A stretch of DNA of 64,000 bases from Limnomonas spitsbergensis (Eukaryota > Chlorophyta > Chlorophyceae > Chlamydomonadales). The notes beneath the pieces were generated by a model that had not been told where the DNA came from, did not search any database, and saw only the letters and a program-made list of their open reading frames with translations. Below, one piece after another: positions 1 through 11,500 of the stretch; within the stretch, counting starts at the first letter, position 1; each line of letters starts with the position of its first letter. The stretch is taken from NCBI GenBank assembly GCA_037349105.1, contig JAYJMM010000041.1:4396001-4460000 (forward strand), read 5' to 3'. The position numbers were made by a program, and so were the translations under genes.

Positions 1-1160
1 GCATTGAGGGGGATCCTGTCGCAGCCACCGCTGCCGCTGTTGCGCCGAGTGTTGCTCCCGGGTGCATGCCTCCCAAGCGCAGCGGGGGGGATCCCTGTTG
101 CTGCCACTACTGCCGTTGTTGCACCGTGTGCCGCTCCCAGCTGCCTGCCAAGCGCAGCAGCCAAGCGCAACGGCCAGTCAAGCGCAGCGAGGGGGGGGCC
201 TGCTTCCTCCACCACTGCCACTGATGCGCCGGGGGGCGGTCCCAGCAGCCTGCCAAGCGCAGCGGCGGGGATTCCTGTCGCTACCACCGCTGCCGCTGTT
301 GCGCCGGGTGCCGCTCCTAGCTGCCTGCCAAGCGTAGCGGGGGGGATCCATGTCGCTGCCACCGTTATTGCTGTTGCGCCGGGTGCCGCTCCCAGCTGCC
401 TGCAAAGCGCAGCGGGGACGATGCCTGTCGCTGCCACCGCTGCTACTGATTTGCCGGGTGCTGCTCCCAGCTGCTTGCCAAGTGCAGCGGGGGGGATCCC
501 TGCCGTTGCCACCGCTGCCGCTGTTGCGTTGGGTGCCGCTCACAACCGCCTTTTAAGCCCAGCCAGGGAGGCCCTGCTGCTGCCACCGCTGCTACTGTTG
601 CACCGGGTGCCGCTCCAAACGGCCTGTCAAGCGCAGCGAGGGGGGGCCTTGCCTCCGCCACCGCTGCCGCTATTGTGCTCGTTGCTGCTCCCAGCTGCCT
701 GCCAAGTGCAACGAGGGGAGCCTTGCAGCTGCCACTGCTGCTGCAGTTGTGTTGGGTGCCGCTCACAGCAGCCTGTCAAGTGCAGCGAGGGAGGGCCCTG
801 CTTCAGCCACCGCTGCCGCTGTTGCGATGGGTGCCGCTCTCAGCGGCCTGTCAAGCGCAGCGAGGGGGGATTTGCATCTGCCACCGCTGCTGTCTTTGGG
901 CCGGATGCTCCTCCCAGTGGCCTGCCAAGCACAACTAGGGGGGCCTTGCAGCTGACACCACTGCTGCTGTTGCGCCGGGTGCCGCTCTCAAAGGCATGCC
1001 AAGCGCAGTGAGGGGGATCCCTTCTGCTGCCACCATTGCTGCTGTTGCACCCTGTGCTCCTACAAGCGTACAGTCAAGCGCAGCGACGGGGGTTCTTACT
1101 TCCGCCACCGCTGCCGCTGTTGCACTGGGTGCCGCTCCCAGCGGCCTGCCAAACGCAGCA
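1..1160. repeat. 75-bp coding-phase minisatellite
   Basis: About fifteen tandem units. The first are 78 bp and the rest mostly exactly 75 bp, as shown by GGGGGATCC-like landmarks near 270, 345, 420 and 495. Because 75 is 25 codons, one plus-strand frame stays open from 4 to 1011 and encodes a 25-residue repeat rich in Ala, Pro and Ser with a CLPSAA core. Other frames are also open for long stretches, so openness alone does not prove coding. There is no start context, splice site or non-repeat domain. The repeat continues past the left edge of the window. Confidence 0.85.
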
Positions 1161-1540
1161 AGGGGGCAGGGACAGGAGCAGGAAGGGACGAGGGGCAGGT
1201 GCAAGAGCATGAGGAGGACGAGGGACAGGGACTGCAGCAGGAGGGGACGAGGGGGCAGGAACATGAGCAGGAGGGGGATGAGGTGGCAGGAACATGAGCA
1301 GGAGGGGGACGAGGGGGCAGGAACATGAGCAGGAGGGGGACAAGGGGGCAGGAACATGGATCATGAGGGTGATGAGGGGACAGGGACAGGAGGGGGACAA
1401 GGGGGTAGGAGCAAGAGCAGGAGGGGGACAAGGGGGCAGGGACAGGAGCATGAGGGGGGCAAGGGAGCAGGGGCAGGTGGGGGATGATGGGTCAGGGGCA
1501 AGAGCAGGAGGGGGATCAGGGGACAGGGGCAGGAGGATAG
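1161..1540. repeat. 31-bp purine-rich minisatellite
   Basis: G/A-rich tandem repeat with units like AGGAGGGGGACGAGGGGGCA. The AACATG landmark recurs at 1260, 1291, 1322 and 1353, giving a 31-bp period. The strand asymmetry is strong (plus strand purine, minus strand pyrimidine). It directly abuts the 75-bp minisatellite. The short ORFs here on both strands come from the repeat. Confidence 0.85.
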
Positions 1541-2067
1541 CTAAGGAAACATATGAAACGCGGTCAGTGTAGGCACGTGCATGGCTCGGCTATATCACAG
1601 CTTCGACGAAAGGACAAATTGATGACCGGCCAATGAACAGATGTACCAAGCATTACGGCTTGCTTCAGCAGGTCCCTTCGACCGTAGGCTGCAACGTAAC
1701 TGAAACCCTAAACAAAAACCCCCTCGTGTGCAAGACGCCCTCACCTCGTGTGCCAGCAGCTCCACTTTCCCTGTGGTCAGCTTTTCGTTGGGACTTGGGA
1801 TTCCTCCAGCTTGCGCATTAATTCCTTGATGCAGACGCCATATTGGCTGCCTGACCGCGGACATTTGGAGACCTCATGAAGGCCTGGGTCTTGCATACTA
1901 CCTACATGGGAAGGTGTATGGTATGGGCGGGATGCACGAGGGGTGCATACGGGATGTACATAGAGTTTTTAGGGTCACCAGGGGCTGGCATACACAACTG
2001 ATTCGGGGTTGCATTCAGGTTGGCATGGGGTTGTAATGCATGCAGGTGCAAGTAAGTGCATGGAGAG
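1541..2067. other. Intergenic, no gene seen
   Basis: No convincing ORF, splice pattern or RNA gene. From about 1990 the sequence is dense in GCATGGGG/GTTGCATG-type words, which continue to about 2160. Similar GCATG-rich DNA recurs at 4320-4700. Confidence 0.5.
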
Positions 2068-2465
2068 TTACAAGGACCTGCTAGAGCTGCATCGGATTGC
2101 ATGGGGAGTTGCATGGGGGAATGCATAGTAGTGTTGTCTGGTATTGCATGGGGAGTGCATTAACCTGCAAATGCCAGTGTGCATCTGGTAGTCAGCAGAC
2201 GGCAATGGCCGTTGTTGCTGCTGTTGATGCTGCTGTTGTTGCTGTTGCTGCTGCTGCACAAGCATCTGCACCTGCCAGTCTGCCACTGTTGGTACTGTTG
2301 TTGCAACAGCCGTTGTTTCTGCACCTGCTGCTGATGATGAGGAGGAGTTGCCTCCTCACGAGTCGGAGCATTTGTAGTCAAACCTGCTGATGCTGAAGCT
2401 CTTGATTTTCCGTCGTCGGCAGTTCCCGTTGTCGCTGCGTAGCAAGACCTGAACGAGTTCGGCAT
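2068..2465 (-). pseudogene. Gln-rich polypeptide exon, probably frameshifted
   Basis: On the minus strand an ATG at 2465 opens a frame that becomes Gln-rich (QQQVQKQ, then QQQYQQWQ) near 2340-2275. The adjacent frame, open from 2286 to 2068, continues with a run of nine Gln, a His and five more Gln. Glutamine-rich composition that passes from one frame to another near 2275 suggests a one-base shift in one Q-rich coding segment, or two alternative readings of a CTG/CAG tract. No domain is recognisable. Poly-Q segments are common in algal regulators, but no function can be assigned. It could also be a non-coding CTG microsatellite. Confidence 0.35.
2205..2330. repeat. CTG/GTT trinucleotide-rich tract
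   Basis: Imperfect CTG/TTG triplet repeats on the plus strand. Read on the minus strand they give poly-Gln in one frame and Ser/Asn in another. Confidence 0.7.
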
Positions 2466-3872
2466 GCTGTGAACTGTTTTCTACTCAATCACAGCCCATT
2501 CTGTTTCTGAATCAATCGCTTTTAAGATTGAACGAACCAAGCGGGGACGATTGAAGAGTAACGGGGTTTATCTCAACCACGTGGAAGGGCGCACACCGCA
2601 GTTGTAGCAGTCCATACGGTAACAACCACTACACGCGCTTTTGGATAGGCCATTTCAATCGAACATGATACATATAAATGTTGTAGCAATCAGCAGGCGC
2701 GAAGCGCTCTATCGGGAGGCAAATTGGTGCCCCCTTAAAGCCGCTTTAAAGCGTCCTTATTGGTTAAGGGTGCTTAAGCGTGTATAAAGTGTGGATATTC
2801 TTCACAGTGAAGAGGCACAAAGTACCTCAAATTGGGTGGACGTAGGCATGAACATGAAGCATGCCAGTCAATCACACTAAAGAAATAGAAGCTTGCTATT
2901 TCCGCTGACTCGACCCTGCAGCGTCACCTAATTCGTAGCTCTACTTTTGCAAGATCTTCATTTCAGAAGCAGAGCCTGCCAGTCTCCTCGTTCTCAGTGG
3001 GAAAGAATCTCACTGGAACCAGGAGAAAGCAGGTCTGGAAACCTCAGCTGGTGAAGACCTTGGAAAATGGAGTTTGCGAATTGCAATTGGGGGTGCTGGG
3101 GGGGTTTTGCAAAATAGGCAACGCTACGAGACTGCAAATAGGGGCGAAGCAACCCGACCAATCCTCGCTGCTCCTGTACTCACTGCGTATATCTCTCATA
3201 CGCAGTGAGTAGGTTCGTCTCTCAGACCTCACCTTGCCCAAGACAGTGTCCGAGGAACAGCAACCAGACCAAGACTCTTCCGAAGCCCTTGGACCTGAAG
3301 AAAAGGGCGTAGGTGGTCAGTGGGGAAGAATCTCACGGGAACCAGGAGAAAGCATGCCTGGACAGGCGAAGACCTTGCAAATATTGAGTTTGCGATAGAG
3401 GGAACGCTACGAGTTTTAATCGAAAGCTTGATCGGAGCTAATCACCTCTCTGTTTCTATCCCCTCAAATCCCACCTTACGGTAGTGGAAAATAGGCACAG
3501 TTGAAAAGGAGCAGATTCCTCTTCCTCAATCGACTTCAGCAAACAAGAGCCAATAATCGCAGGCTTCACAAGGGTGGAAAGACGTTCACTGGAGGAAAGG
3601 GTAGTTGGAAAAGACGAGAATGGGGAAATAGAGAAAGGCGATAGGATGGGAAAGACGAGAATGTGGAAATGGGGACGAGAAAGGCTTGCAGGAAAACACC
3701 AGAACCCACATGGAGAAGTATTTTCGGCAGTGAGGAATATCTTTGAGAACTGCCACAGTCAGGTCACCTGTAAGTGACCATCCACACAATGGGGGATGCC
3801 GATGGGTGGAAAAGGGGGGGACGACGGATATTCATTCACTCCTTTAATTATTCTGCTTCATTCTAAACGCCA
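2466..3872. other. Intergenic with a diverged direct duplication
   Basis: No gene recognised. A block starting near 2997 (GGGAAAGAATCTCACTGGAA) recurs in diverged form near 3318 (GGGGAAGAATCTCACGGGAA). Both copies continue through CCAGGAGAAAGCA and a GAAGACCTTG...GAGTTTGCGA stretch, so a segment of about 90 bp is duplicated some 320 bp apart. Short ORFs at 2997-3212 and 3574-3777 show no domain. Confidence 0.45.
3177..3211. other. Perfect 14-bp inverted repeat (hairpin)
   Basis: TACTCACTGCGTAT (3177-3190) and ATACGCAGTGAGTA (3198-3211) are exact reverse complements separated by 7 nt. It lies between the two copies of the 320-bp-spaced duplication. There is no T-run after it. The function is unknown. 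Confidence 0.8.
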
Positions 3873-3975
3873 ATGCTATTACAATCAGTAGCATTCTTAT
3901 TAATACTATGGTCACTGTCGGACTCTCATAGCAACTCGCATAAGGCATTGGGTGTCCAGTGCTCGAGACATAGAA

Positions 3976-4169
3976 TGTCTGACAAACCGAAAGGATCTAA
4001 AAGAAACTTATCATCAGTATACATACCGACAAACTCTCCCCAGTATGCCGCACCGAGGATTGGCCGACCTAAGGGAAGCGGCACAGCAGGACCCTCGCGA
4101 TCGACGCAACAACGGGGTACAGCAGCTGCAACAGCAGCAAGGAAAGCAGCAGAAGCAGAGGCAGCATAC
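3976..4169 (+). CDS. Unknown protein exon with AT-hook-like motif
   Basis: A plus-strand frame open from 3873 to 4343 contains, from an internal ATG at 3976, a basic segment starting MSDKPKGSKR. It includes RIGRPKGSG, which resembles an AT-hook core (GRP flanked by basic residues), followed by a Gln/Ala-rich stretch ending near AEAEAAYQ. At 4170 the frame runs straight into a hAT-type MITE end, so the native exon was probably interrupted or truncated there. AT hooks bind the minor groove of AT-rich DNA and occur in chromatin proteins and transposases. No other domain is visible, so no function is assigned. Confidence 0.3.
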
Positions 4170-4290
4170 CAGGGTAACCCGGTACGGAAACACGGTACGG
4201 GAATACGGTGCGGTACGGTACGGATACGGTACGGACAAAAGGGACGGTACGGTAGGCCAATACGGTCCAAGATTTTCCCCATTTTCAAGG
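4170..4290 (+). mobile_element. Truncated hAT-type MITE left end (TACGG-rich)
   Basis: Begins CAGGGTAACCCGGTACGG and continues as a TACGG-rich tract, closely matching the left end of the complete MITE at 17272-17432. No matching right terminus ending in ACCCTG is found downstream, so no target duplication can be checked. The right boundary given is only where TACGG words stop. Confidence 0.55.
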
Positions 4291-4319
4291 CTCAGAACAG
4301 CAGGATCCACACAGAGAAA

Positions 4320-4864
4320 GACATGCATGCAACACTCACATGACTGTTTGACCCCATGCACATCCTGACATACTGCATGGCTGCATGACAGTCCCCATGC
4401 AATTTTTGCATGGCCCCAAACTCCATAACCACCAAGGAGTTATAACCACCAAGGATCTCCATGCATGCAGATTTACCAGGCTGACATGATAGGAGAAAAT
4501 ATTATCATTGATGCAATCCCAAACTCCTCACAGATCGTAATTATAATGTTCCAAAATGCCATTCAGCATTTCAGTAATTCAGCTAGTCCATATAAACGCT
4601 ACCCACCAGCATGGCACATGAAATTTTACATGCATGAATATAGCAATAAAAACAAGAGGCCTCAGAATCACCTTGCATAGTTGCTGAGTTGCATGGCATG
4701 CATGGAAATCACTTCGTAAGGAGACACGGAGCTCTTGTGTCTTGCCTCCCTCCTGGGAGTCCTGGACTCATGGGCTCCTACTCCTCCTGGCCTCCTGCCC
4801 TCCTCCCTCTATGCAGCTTTGGATTGTGACTTGTTGCCAAGTTCTGTCTTATTGCCACTAGGTT
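4320..4864. other. GCATG-rich intergenic sequence
   Basis: Dense in GCATGC/TGCATG words (4320-4480 and 4610-4700) with AT-rich stretches between. No gene recognised. An ORF at 4735-4941 has no domain. Confidence 0.4.
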
Positions 4865-5076
4865 TTGGGGAAGCATTGTACTTTCACGAGCAACGAATGC
4901 CTCTTTACCACTGGAAGCGAGCGAGCTTACGTAGATTTTGATGCCCTGGATGTGTGGACTGTGGACGGTGTGGATTTGCCAGACGAGGGAGACGATCACA
5001 CGACATCACCGCAATATGCCTGTATCACCCGTCCTAACGTCTTACACGCCGCAACTTGTCCTGTTATGCCCGCGAG
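4865..5076 (+). CDS. Possible exon of unrecognised gene
   Basis: Open frame from 4865 with an acidic segment (VDFDALDVWTVDGVDLPDEG) that ends at a good donor (CGCGAG|GTGATTGG after 5076). The next long open frame begins at 5123. The phases of simple acceptor candidates there do not match, so the join is unresolved. No domain recognised. Confidence 0.25.
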
Positions 5077-5122
5077 GTGATTGGTAAATCGCGTAGTGTT
5101 GACGATAATATAATTACAAAAT

Positions 5123-5840
5123 TTGTATCGCCCACGCTTGGCCTGGCCAGCCTTCGATGACGGCTGCAAAATCCAATGCGTATCAGCCATGTACGTATGG
5201 TTGCAGGACGCGGTGTCTGCTCAGGTGAGCATTATTATGAGCACGATTCTGCCAGCAGGGGTCGCTTTTCTCAAGAAGCACTTTGCTGAGCTAGAATATC
5301 TGTGCCTGAGTGCAATGCCGCCCATGGTGAGAGCCATTGAGGGAAGGGACGGCAGTACCAGGAATGACTTCCTGCAGGATGGCACTCAGACCATCATGGG
5401 GAATATGAGGAGGAATAAGATGATCCTCATGGGGGTCGAGGAGGCTGGGGTAAGGGAGTACGAGCCTTATCCTTTACAGGACGAGCCCTACAGCTTTATT
5501 GAAGCTCTGTTAATGGTAGCCAAGCGCTACCTCAACATTGCAACATCGGCCGAAATGGCCATCTGGACCTATGGCTGCATCATGGGTAAGCAGAATCAGC
5601 TTGACAGGACGGTACTCGTCAGCGAAAACCCCATGCAGTTTGGGATCAGGTGTCTTTCAGTTTACTCAGCGTTCCAGGGGTCTAACAAGATCGCTTACAA
5701 TGGGACCATTGAGAGGACATCTATCATTGATGTGATCATGCGTGGTGTACCAGTGTACCTCCAGGAGGTGTGTGAGAGGGAGCTTCAGGGTTTGGGTGTT
5801 GAAGACGACAACTTCAACGTCCAGACCAAGAACCACTGGA
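5123..5840 (+). CDS. Unrecognised protein, 3' end cut by retroelement copy 1
   Basis: An uninterrupted plus-strand frame of about 239 codons of ordinary, non-repetitive composition. It includes segments such as EPYPLQDEPYSFIEALLMVA and IERTSIIDVIMRGVPVYLQE. The annotated frame continues to 6289, but after about 5840 it only reads antisense through retroelement copy 1, so the real coding part stops near the junction. It looks like an exon of a host gene or of another transposon, truncated by the insertion. I do not recognise the family. The start is uncertain: it could be an internal exon, and GT/AG sites near 5216-5258 give no convincing intron. Confidence 0.45.
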
Positions 5841-6175
5841 ATTCCTGCTTTGAGCACCATTTCCAGCCCAGAGCACATACCTCCAAAGGGCTCAAAGAGG
5901 ACCACCCCTTCTTCCTCCATGGTCCGCACAGCCTGTACCGTCAGGCACGCTGTGTCCACCCCTGCGTGTGCGTGAGGCGGTGCAACCCGGGGAAGGTCAG
6001 ACAATACATCGCTGATCATTGTCCTGGCTCTGTCCCTGCCACTGAACGCCTGCTCTGCCGTACTGACAGGCTGAGCCTGCTCATCATCCTCAGTGGCGGC
6101 AGAGGATATCTCCTGCCCAACCACGCTTGTCGCACAAGCTGCCTCTGCAGCCCGCAACAGTTTCACTCCCCTTCG
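5840..6175 (-). pseudogene. C5-methyltransferase-like motif I remnant, truncated
   Basis: In frame after the TGA at 6178-6176, the minus strand encodes about 110 residues ending in GVVLFEPFGGMCSGLEMVLK, followed by AGI at the junction. The pattern LF-x-x-FGG-x-x-x-GLE-x-x-L-x-x-G resembles motif I (the AdoMet-binding FxGxG loop) of DNA cytosine-5 methyltransferases. The rest of such a domain, including the catalytic Pro-Cys motif, is absent because the element stops at about 5840. Copy 2 keeps the same start (VVLFEPFGGNACSG) before its own deletion join. Methyltransferase domains inside algal retrotransposons are known. The assignment rests on one motif. Confidence 0.5.
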
Positions 6176-7015
6176 TCATTCCTGTGCCATACGGACCAAC
6201 TGGTCGGCATGCCACTGGTTCACCCTGCTCATCCCTGTGAGCATGGCTACCTGCCTCCCATTCTCTTCCCCCCTGACCACCGGCTCTGATGCAACCGCAT
6301 CAAGCCTAGCTCCTGTGCGGTCAGCGGAGGACGGGAGAGGCGACCTGGACGGAATGTCCGCATTCTGGTGGCATGCTCCAGAGCGGTGGACAATGGTAAT
6401 GTCCAGCTCCTGGAGCATGAGTGCCCACCTAGCGTGCTGGCCCACTAGCGTCTGGTTGTCCATGAGGTAGGTCAGTGGCTCATGGTCAGTGATGAGGTGC
6501 ACCTTGCACCCGAACAGCATGTGACGGTATGTGCGCGCGGCATATACTGCAGCCAGCATCTCCCCCTGAAACGAGGAGTAGTTCTTCTCACTCTTGTTCA
6601 GGGATCTGGACGTGCATGCAACCATATATTCCCGACCGCTGTCATCGCACTGCCCTAGTACTGCTCCAATACCCTGCTTAGAGAAGTCAGTGTACAGCAA
6701 GAAGGGCCTTGGCGGTCCTTTGCCATCTGGCCCTGTTCCACTGTAATCCGGTCTGCGCAGGACCCTACCGCCCTCGCACATCTCCGTTTTGATCAGCTGG
6801 AATGCCTGCGACTGCTCTGGCCCCCACACAAACGGGACCCCCTTGACCAGCAATGCATTGATGCATGCTGCCTTCTTGGAGAAATCCGGAATGTAGCAGC
6901 GGTAGAAGTTCAGGAAGCCCATGACTTCCTGAATGTTCTTCACCGTTGCTGGCTCAGGCAGCGCCATAACCGCTGCAATTTTAGCTGCATGCGGCGTGAG
7001 ACCCTGGGCCGACAC
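6176..7015 (-). pseudogene. RT connection and RNase H domain (copy 1)
   Basis: Opens with the RT thumb/connection segment of Gypsy elements (IQEVMGFLNFYRCYIPDFS), then the RNase H fold. FLLYTDFSKQGIGAVLGQ holds the first Asp, FQGEMLAAVYA the Glu, and LITDHEPLTYL the next Asp, followed by HQNADIPSRSPL. These acidic residues and the order match Ty3/Gypsy RNase H. The frame ends at TGA 6178-6176, after which the same frame stays open into the methyltransferase-like segment, so the TGA is a simple nonsense change or a readthrough site. The upstream RT lies in another frame because of a one-base loss near 7030. Confidence 0.85.
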
Positions 7016-7650
7016 GTTGTGACCCAGTATTCAACTGTCGCACACCCAAACAATGACTTGTCGGGGTGTGCCCTCAACCCGACATTGTGGAGCATGTCCA
7101 GCATGAGCTCCACATGCTTGATGTGCTCCGCTGGTGTATCACTGTACACCAGCAGATCATCAATGAAAGCCACACAAAAGGAACTCAGGCCCGCTCTGGC
7201 GATCTCCTCTTCCATCATTCTCTGGAAGAAAGGAGGCCCATTGCGCAGCCCAAAATTGAGCTTGGTGTACATCCACAGCTCAGGTCCCATCCAGAATGCC
7301 GTCTTAGGCTGGTCCTCAGCTTTGATCGGTATCTGCATGAACCCCGACCTGAGGTCCACCTTACTGAATATCTTGGCCGTACCCAGGTTCTGAAAAATTG
7401 TCTCCATCCTGGGGATGGCAAACTCCTGCTTAGCCGTACGCAGGTTCAACCTGCGCATATCGTGCGCTATGCGGTGATCAGTCCACTCGCCAGTCTCAGC
7501 ACTCTTCTTGGCCGCAACCACAGAGTTGGCTGCAAACTTGATGGGACCCCCTTGGGGCACCTTCACAATGATACCTGCCTGTATCATCGGCTGGCACTTC
7601 TCTTTAAAGATGGCAGCCTTTGGAGGCGGCATGTCCCGTGACTTCTGAAA
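7016..7650 (-). pseudogene. Reverse transcriptase domain (copy 1)
   Basis: Part of a minus-strand frame open from 7746 to 6940. It shows the Gypsy RT series: QAGIIVKVPQGGPIKFAAN, FSKVDLRSGFMQIPIK with the first catalytic Asp, NGPPFFQRMM, and the catalytic AFIDDLLVYSD (F-x-DD box at about 7157-7168). It then changes frame in the VEY(L)GH segment near 7030, where copy 1 has lost one base. The N-terminal end is fused by deletion near 7620-7700 to the pre-RT region in another frame. It was active in an ancestor but is not translatable as one protein here. Copy 2 has no equivalent. Confidence 0.9.
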
Positions 7651-8540
7651 GCACGAGCATCCATTCCTCCTCCGTGAAGGCAGGGTGCCTGCCAAGCAGC
7701 CATCCTTCTTCAGTCTTGACATATTCCGAAGGTGGTTCAACCACACCTCCTGGCTGGAACATGTCGATCATCTCTGCTGCCTGCGGGTCGTCCTCCGCGG
7801 CTGGTGCTTCCCCCTCGGTGCTGCTGTTGCGCTGCCATTCCTCCTGCTGGCTGTAGGCGCCCCCTGCCCTGCTGGCACCCCCCAAAGAGATGACAGCCGG
7901 CGGGCGCAGCCAGCCTGACGTAAGCTTTGCCGCAGCCTCCTGGCTGGACACAAAAGCACCCTGGCCTGCTGTAAATCCCCCTCCTCGGACTCCCTGCCCC
8001 GTGGCCCTTGCACCCGGGATGCACGCTGACAGCAGGAGCCACACCAGCAACAGCTGGAATGCCCCCGTAAGCACTCCCTTGAATGCCGTACAGTTCAAGA
8101 GTCCCCTGCATGCTGGCGGCTGTCGCGCAACTTGCGGCTGTTGCCCTGCCGGTTGCGCCACTATAGGTTCTGCAGGTGGCCCTGGCCTCAACTGCTCTGT
8201 GGTCCACGTGATCTCCAGCTCCACCCGTCTGATCTTGCCTGGCTGGCAAGGGCAATCCTTCCCCGGCCTGCTGCCACGATCCCTGTCTGCAGCCTTCCCC
8301 TGCGCATTCCTTGCGCGGCGTCTAGCCTTTTTTGACTTCTTCCCCTGAAGCTCGGCTGTTTCCGTCCAGGCTGCGTCAGCCCCCACTGGCCGCGCCTCTG
8401 ACTGATATCCCTTGCAGCGCTTGGCCTGCTGCCCCTGCATGCTGGCGGTGTGAGGCCCTCCGCTTGCGCTATGCCATCTGCAGCCTTCTGCCTTGTCTGC
8501 TGCCAACTGCCGCCTTCTGGTGGCTCCCAAGGCGTGTCCC
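7604..8540 (-). pseudogene. Pre-RT segment with hydrophobic stretch (copy 1)
   Basis: Minus-strand frame (open 8659-7604) colinear with copy 2 at 47850-48740. It has a Lys/Arg-rich segment (GKKSKKARRRARNAQGKAAD), then a hydrophobic stretch LTGAFQLLLVWLLLSACIPG followed by ARATG (about 8005-8090), then a Gly/Ser region and EYVKTEEGWLLG. The hydrophobic core of about 13 residues, ending in an A-x-A-like site, looks like a signal peptide or single membrane span inside the polyprotein. The frame is lost in copy 1 near 7620 by a deletion that removes the start of the RT region. Confidence 0.6.
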
Positions 8541-11500
8541 CCTCTGGGCAGTCCTTGGTCTGGTGGCCGCTCTGGGCGCAGATGAGGCACCTGCCTTCCC
8601 TCTCCACTGGGACTGGACAGGTGTGATAGTCGTGCCCATGCTTGCCGCATCGCAGGCATGGCTCCCCGGTAGCTGACCCCTGGCCCCAGGCTGGGTGCAC
8701 CAAGTCACTGCATTCATGGCATGCCCACACTCCTCCGCGGGTGCTGCCAATGCCCTCAGTGCCGGCACACGCCCCGCAGGCTGTACCGCTACACTTGCAG
8801 CACTTCCTGCTGGTCCCTTCCTCTAAGCTGACCATGCAGCCCAGGCACCGCTGGGGCATGTCTGCGACATTTCTGCTCGGTGGCTCCTTGCTGACTGCGC
8901 CGCCGCTGGTTAGGCTGCAAGCTCCACTGGCTGCGCCTCCGTCCTGGCTCTCTGGCCTGGGCATGTGCCGCACTGGCGCCTGGCTGCTGGCGGGTCCTAC
9001 CCGGCCCTTGCCGCCTGCCACTGCCTGCCGCCTGACATCCCTGTCGCCCTGCTCATCGCCTGAGCTAGCGCTGTCTGTTTCTGCGTCCCGCATACTCAGG
9101 TGCCAGGGGAGATTGCTTGGTTGCCACAACACCCCCTGCCCTTCTCGGGTGCTAACCCACTCTGCAAGCTGGCGTTTTACCACCCTCAGGTTGAGGCAAA
9201 TATCATCGGCGTACACCAGAGCCGCCTGCTCTGGTCCCCTGCCGCTGGCCCACTTGGCCGCGCCTCTGAGTTGGCGCAATCTGCGGGCCAACCCAGTTTG
9301 CAACTGTCTGATGGCTGCATGAAACCCCACTACTTGCAAGCCCGCTCCCTCCAGGAGCTCTTGCATCATGCTCAAGTGCTCTGCTATGGTTCCGACATCG
9401 TCCTCCTCAGGCTCTACCGCTGTCCCCTCAGCTTTCCTCAGCTGGTATTCCAGGATATGCCTGGCAACCCGCAGTCCCTCCAGCTGCCTGTCCGACTGCG
9501 CTCTGGCATCGTCCAAGCCTTCCCCTGCTGATGAGTCTCCGTCACTCCGCTCCTCAAGGCAAGTCCGCCAAAGCGCGGTGACTTCCGGTGCAACCTCGTC
9601 TATGAGGGCAATCATACTGACGCCCAGTTCCCTCTCCAGGTCTTCCAACGCCTGGTTGTACTGCCACATCCTGGGATCTGGACTCTGCCCTGGCAACACT
9701 CTGATTTTGAACCACAGGCTGGACTCTGCCACGGCTGCGCTGCTGTCGACCAGCTCCTGGCCTGCCTCATGCAGGCCCATCTCCTCCTTCCTCTGCCTAT
9801 CAAGCTGCTCCACACATCTCCTCAAGGTAGACTTCCAGCGCTGAGTGCTGTACATGGCAGGGTCCTCCCAAGGGTCTCTCGCCACTGGCTGCACCGGCTC
9901 ACTCACTTGCCTGTCCCTTGAGCTGTTGCTATTTGGCCTGCCATCCGCTGTTTCCCAGGAAGCTGCCGTGAGCGGGTCTGCAGCCTGCCGCTGGCTCTTC
10001 CTCAATGCAGGCATGCGCTCCCCTAGCTCAAACTCCCACTCGCGGTTGCGCCTTGCTTCCTCAATGGCGGCTCTCTCCCAACTTCCATTGCTCATCCACT
10101 GCTGCTGCAGCTGCTCCATTGACTCCTCGAAGCTCTGCTCTGGACTCTCTGGTCCTGGGCATGCTGAGGCTGACTCCCCCGGCATGTCTGCACTCCTGGC
10201 CACTGGCCAGCCGATGCTGATCATGCCCACAGGCAGCTGGGAGCTGCTTGCTCCATACTCCCCATCCGACTCTGCGTCAGCCACCAGCGGTGGCAACCCC
10301 TCCAAGGGGTCTATGCTCTCCCCACATGGTAGGCCCGTGTCCCACTGGCTTGGATCCTCCCCCTCGAGGAACCCCTGGTTCTTGCCGTCAGGGTGTCCTG
10401 CTATCAGTCTGCGTTCGCTGTTGTCCCTCAGAACACTGGTTCCGCCGCAGCTACCCGAGGGTGTCCGGGGCTCTGCCCGGTCCCTGGTTTCTGCTGGTGC
10501 TGCCAATTCCAGCTCCTGGTCAATTGTTTCTAGCCACTCCCACTCTGATGCCGTTGCACCCAGTGTAGTGACGAAAGCCGCCTGAAATGGCGCAAACGGC
10601 CCTGGCTGCTCTGAAGACTCTTGGGACCCGTCGCTACTGTCAGGATTGGTGTCCCATCTGCGGGCACCCCACCTGCCGATCCTCCATTGACCCAGCGCTG
10701 GCTGGTCCCTCAGCTCCATCAGCTCTTCCTCGTAGGTTCCTGATCCTACTCCCCGGAACAAGGGATGCAGCGTGCGCACCCCTGCTGGGTGCGCCTGCTT
10801 CCACAGCAGCACCGTCACGGCGTTAGCCTGCCAGTGTGGCGTCACGCTGCTGGCCCTGTCCTCCTGCCAGGCTTTCCTCTCCTTGCGCACCCACTGCTGC
10901 ACGCAGTCCTCCAACCGTTCTAGCGCGAACGGCGAGCGCGCCAGCTCAAACTCCTCCTCCCACATGGATCCGCTGTCGGACGCTGGTCTCGTCCCGTATG
11001 GCCATGTGGGGCATTCAAACTCCGCAGGCGCCCACTGCGCTCCCACGCTCCACACCTCCTGCATGGCTGCTGACATTTGTCCAGGCAGCATGGTCCTTTG
11101 CAGCACCATCATCATGATGGTCCACACTGCTGGATCTGCACCCCTGGCGTACTCGTGCGCGTGGAACTCTGCTTCCTCTACATTGGCACATCTGACAATG
11201 GCTACGTTCCCCTCGCTCCTTGCGAAGAAGAACACCGGCATGTCATTCCTGGAGGCGTGCATGTGGATCCACGCCTCTGACACCGGGATCTCTTCCTCCT
11301 GCACCTCCTCATAGTAGTATGACACGGCCCGCTGCACTGGGATGGCTGCCCTGGCGTCCCCCGGCGCCAATCCCCATGGCACAGCCTGGCCTGCTACCAC
11401 CCTGGGTATGAGGATGGCTGTCTCGATGATGTCCTCAATCCTCCTGGGCTTGCCCCCATGGCAGAGCCCCGCGCCGTCGTAGGTTCCCTCGGCCGCCTCA

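Noticed and set aside
5841..6289. 3' half of the plus-strand ORF 5123-6289
   Set aside because: After about 5840 it reads antisense through the retroelement. Only the 5' part is treated as possible coding sequence.
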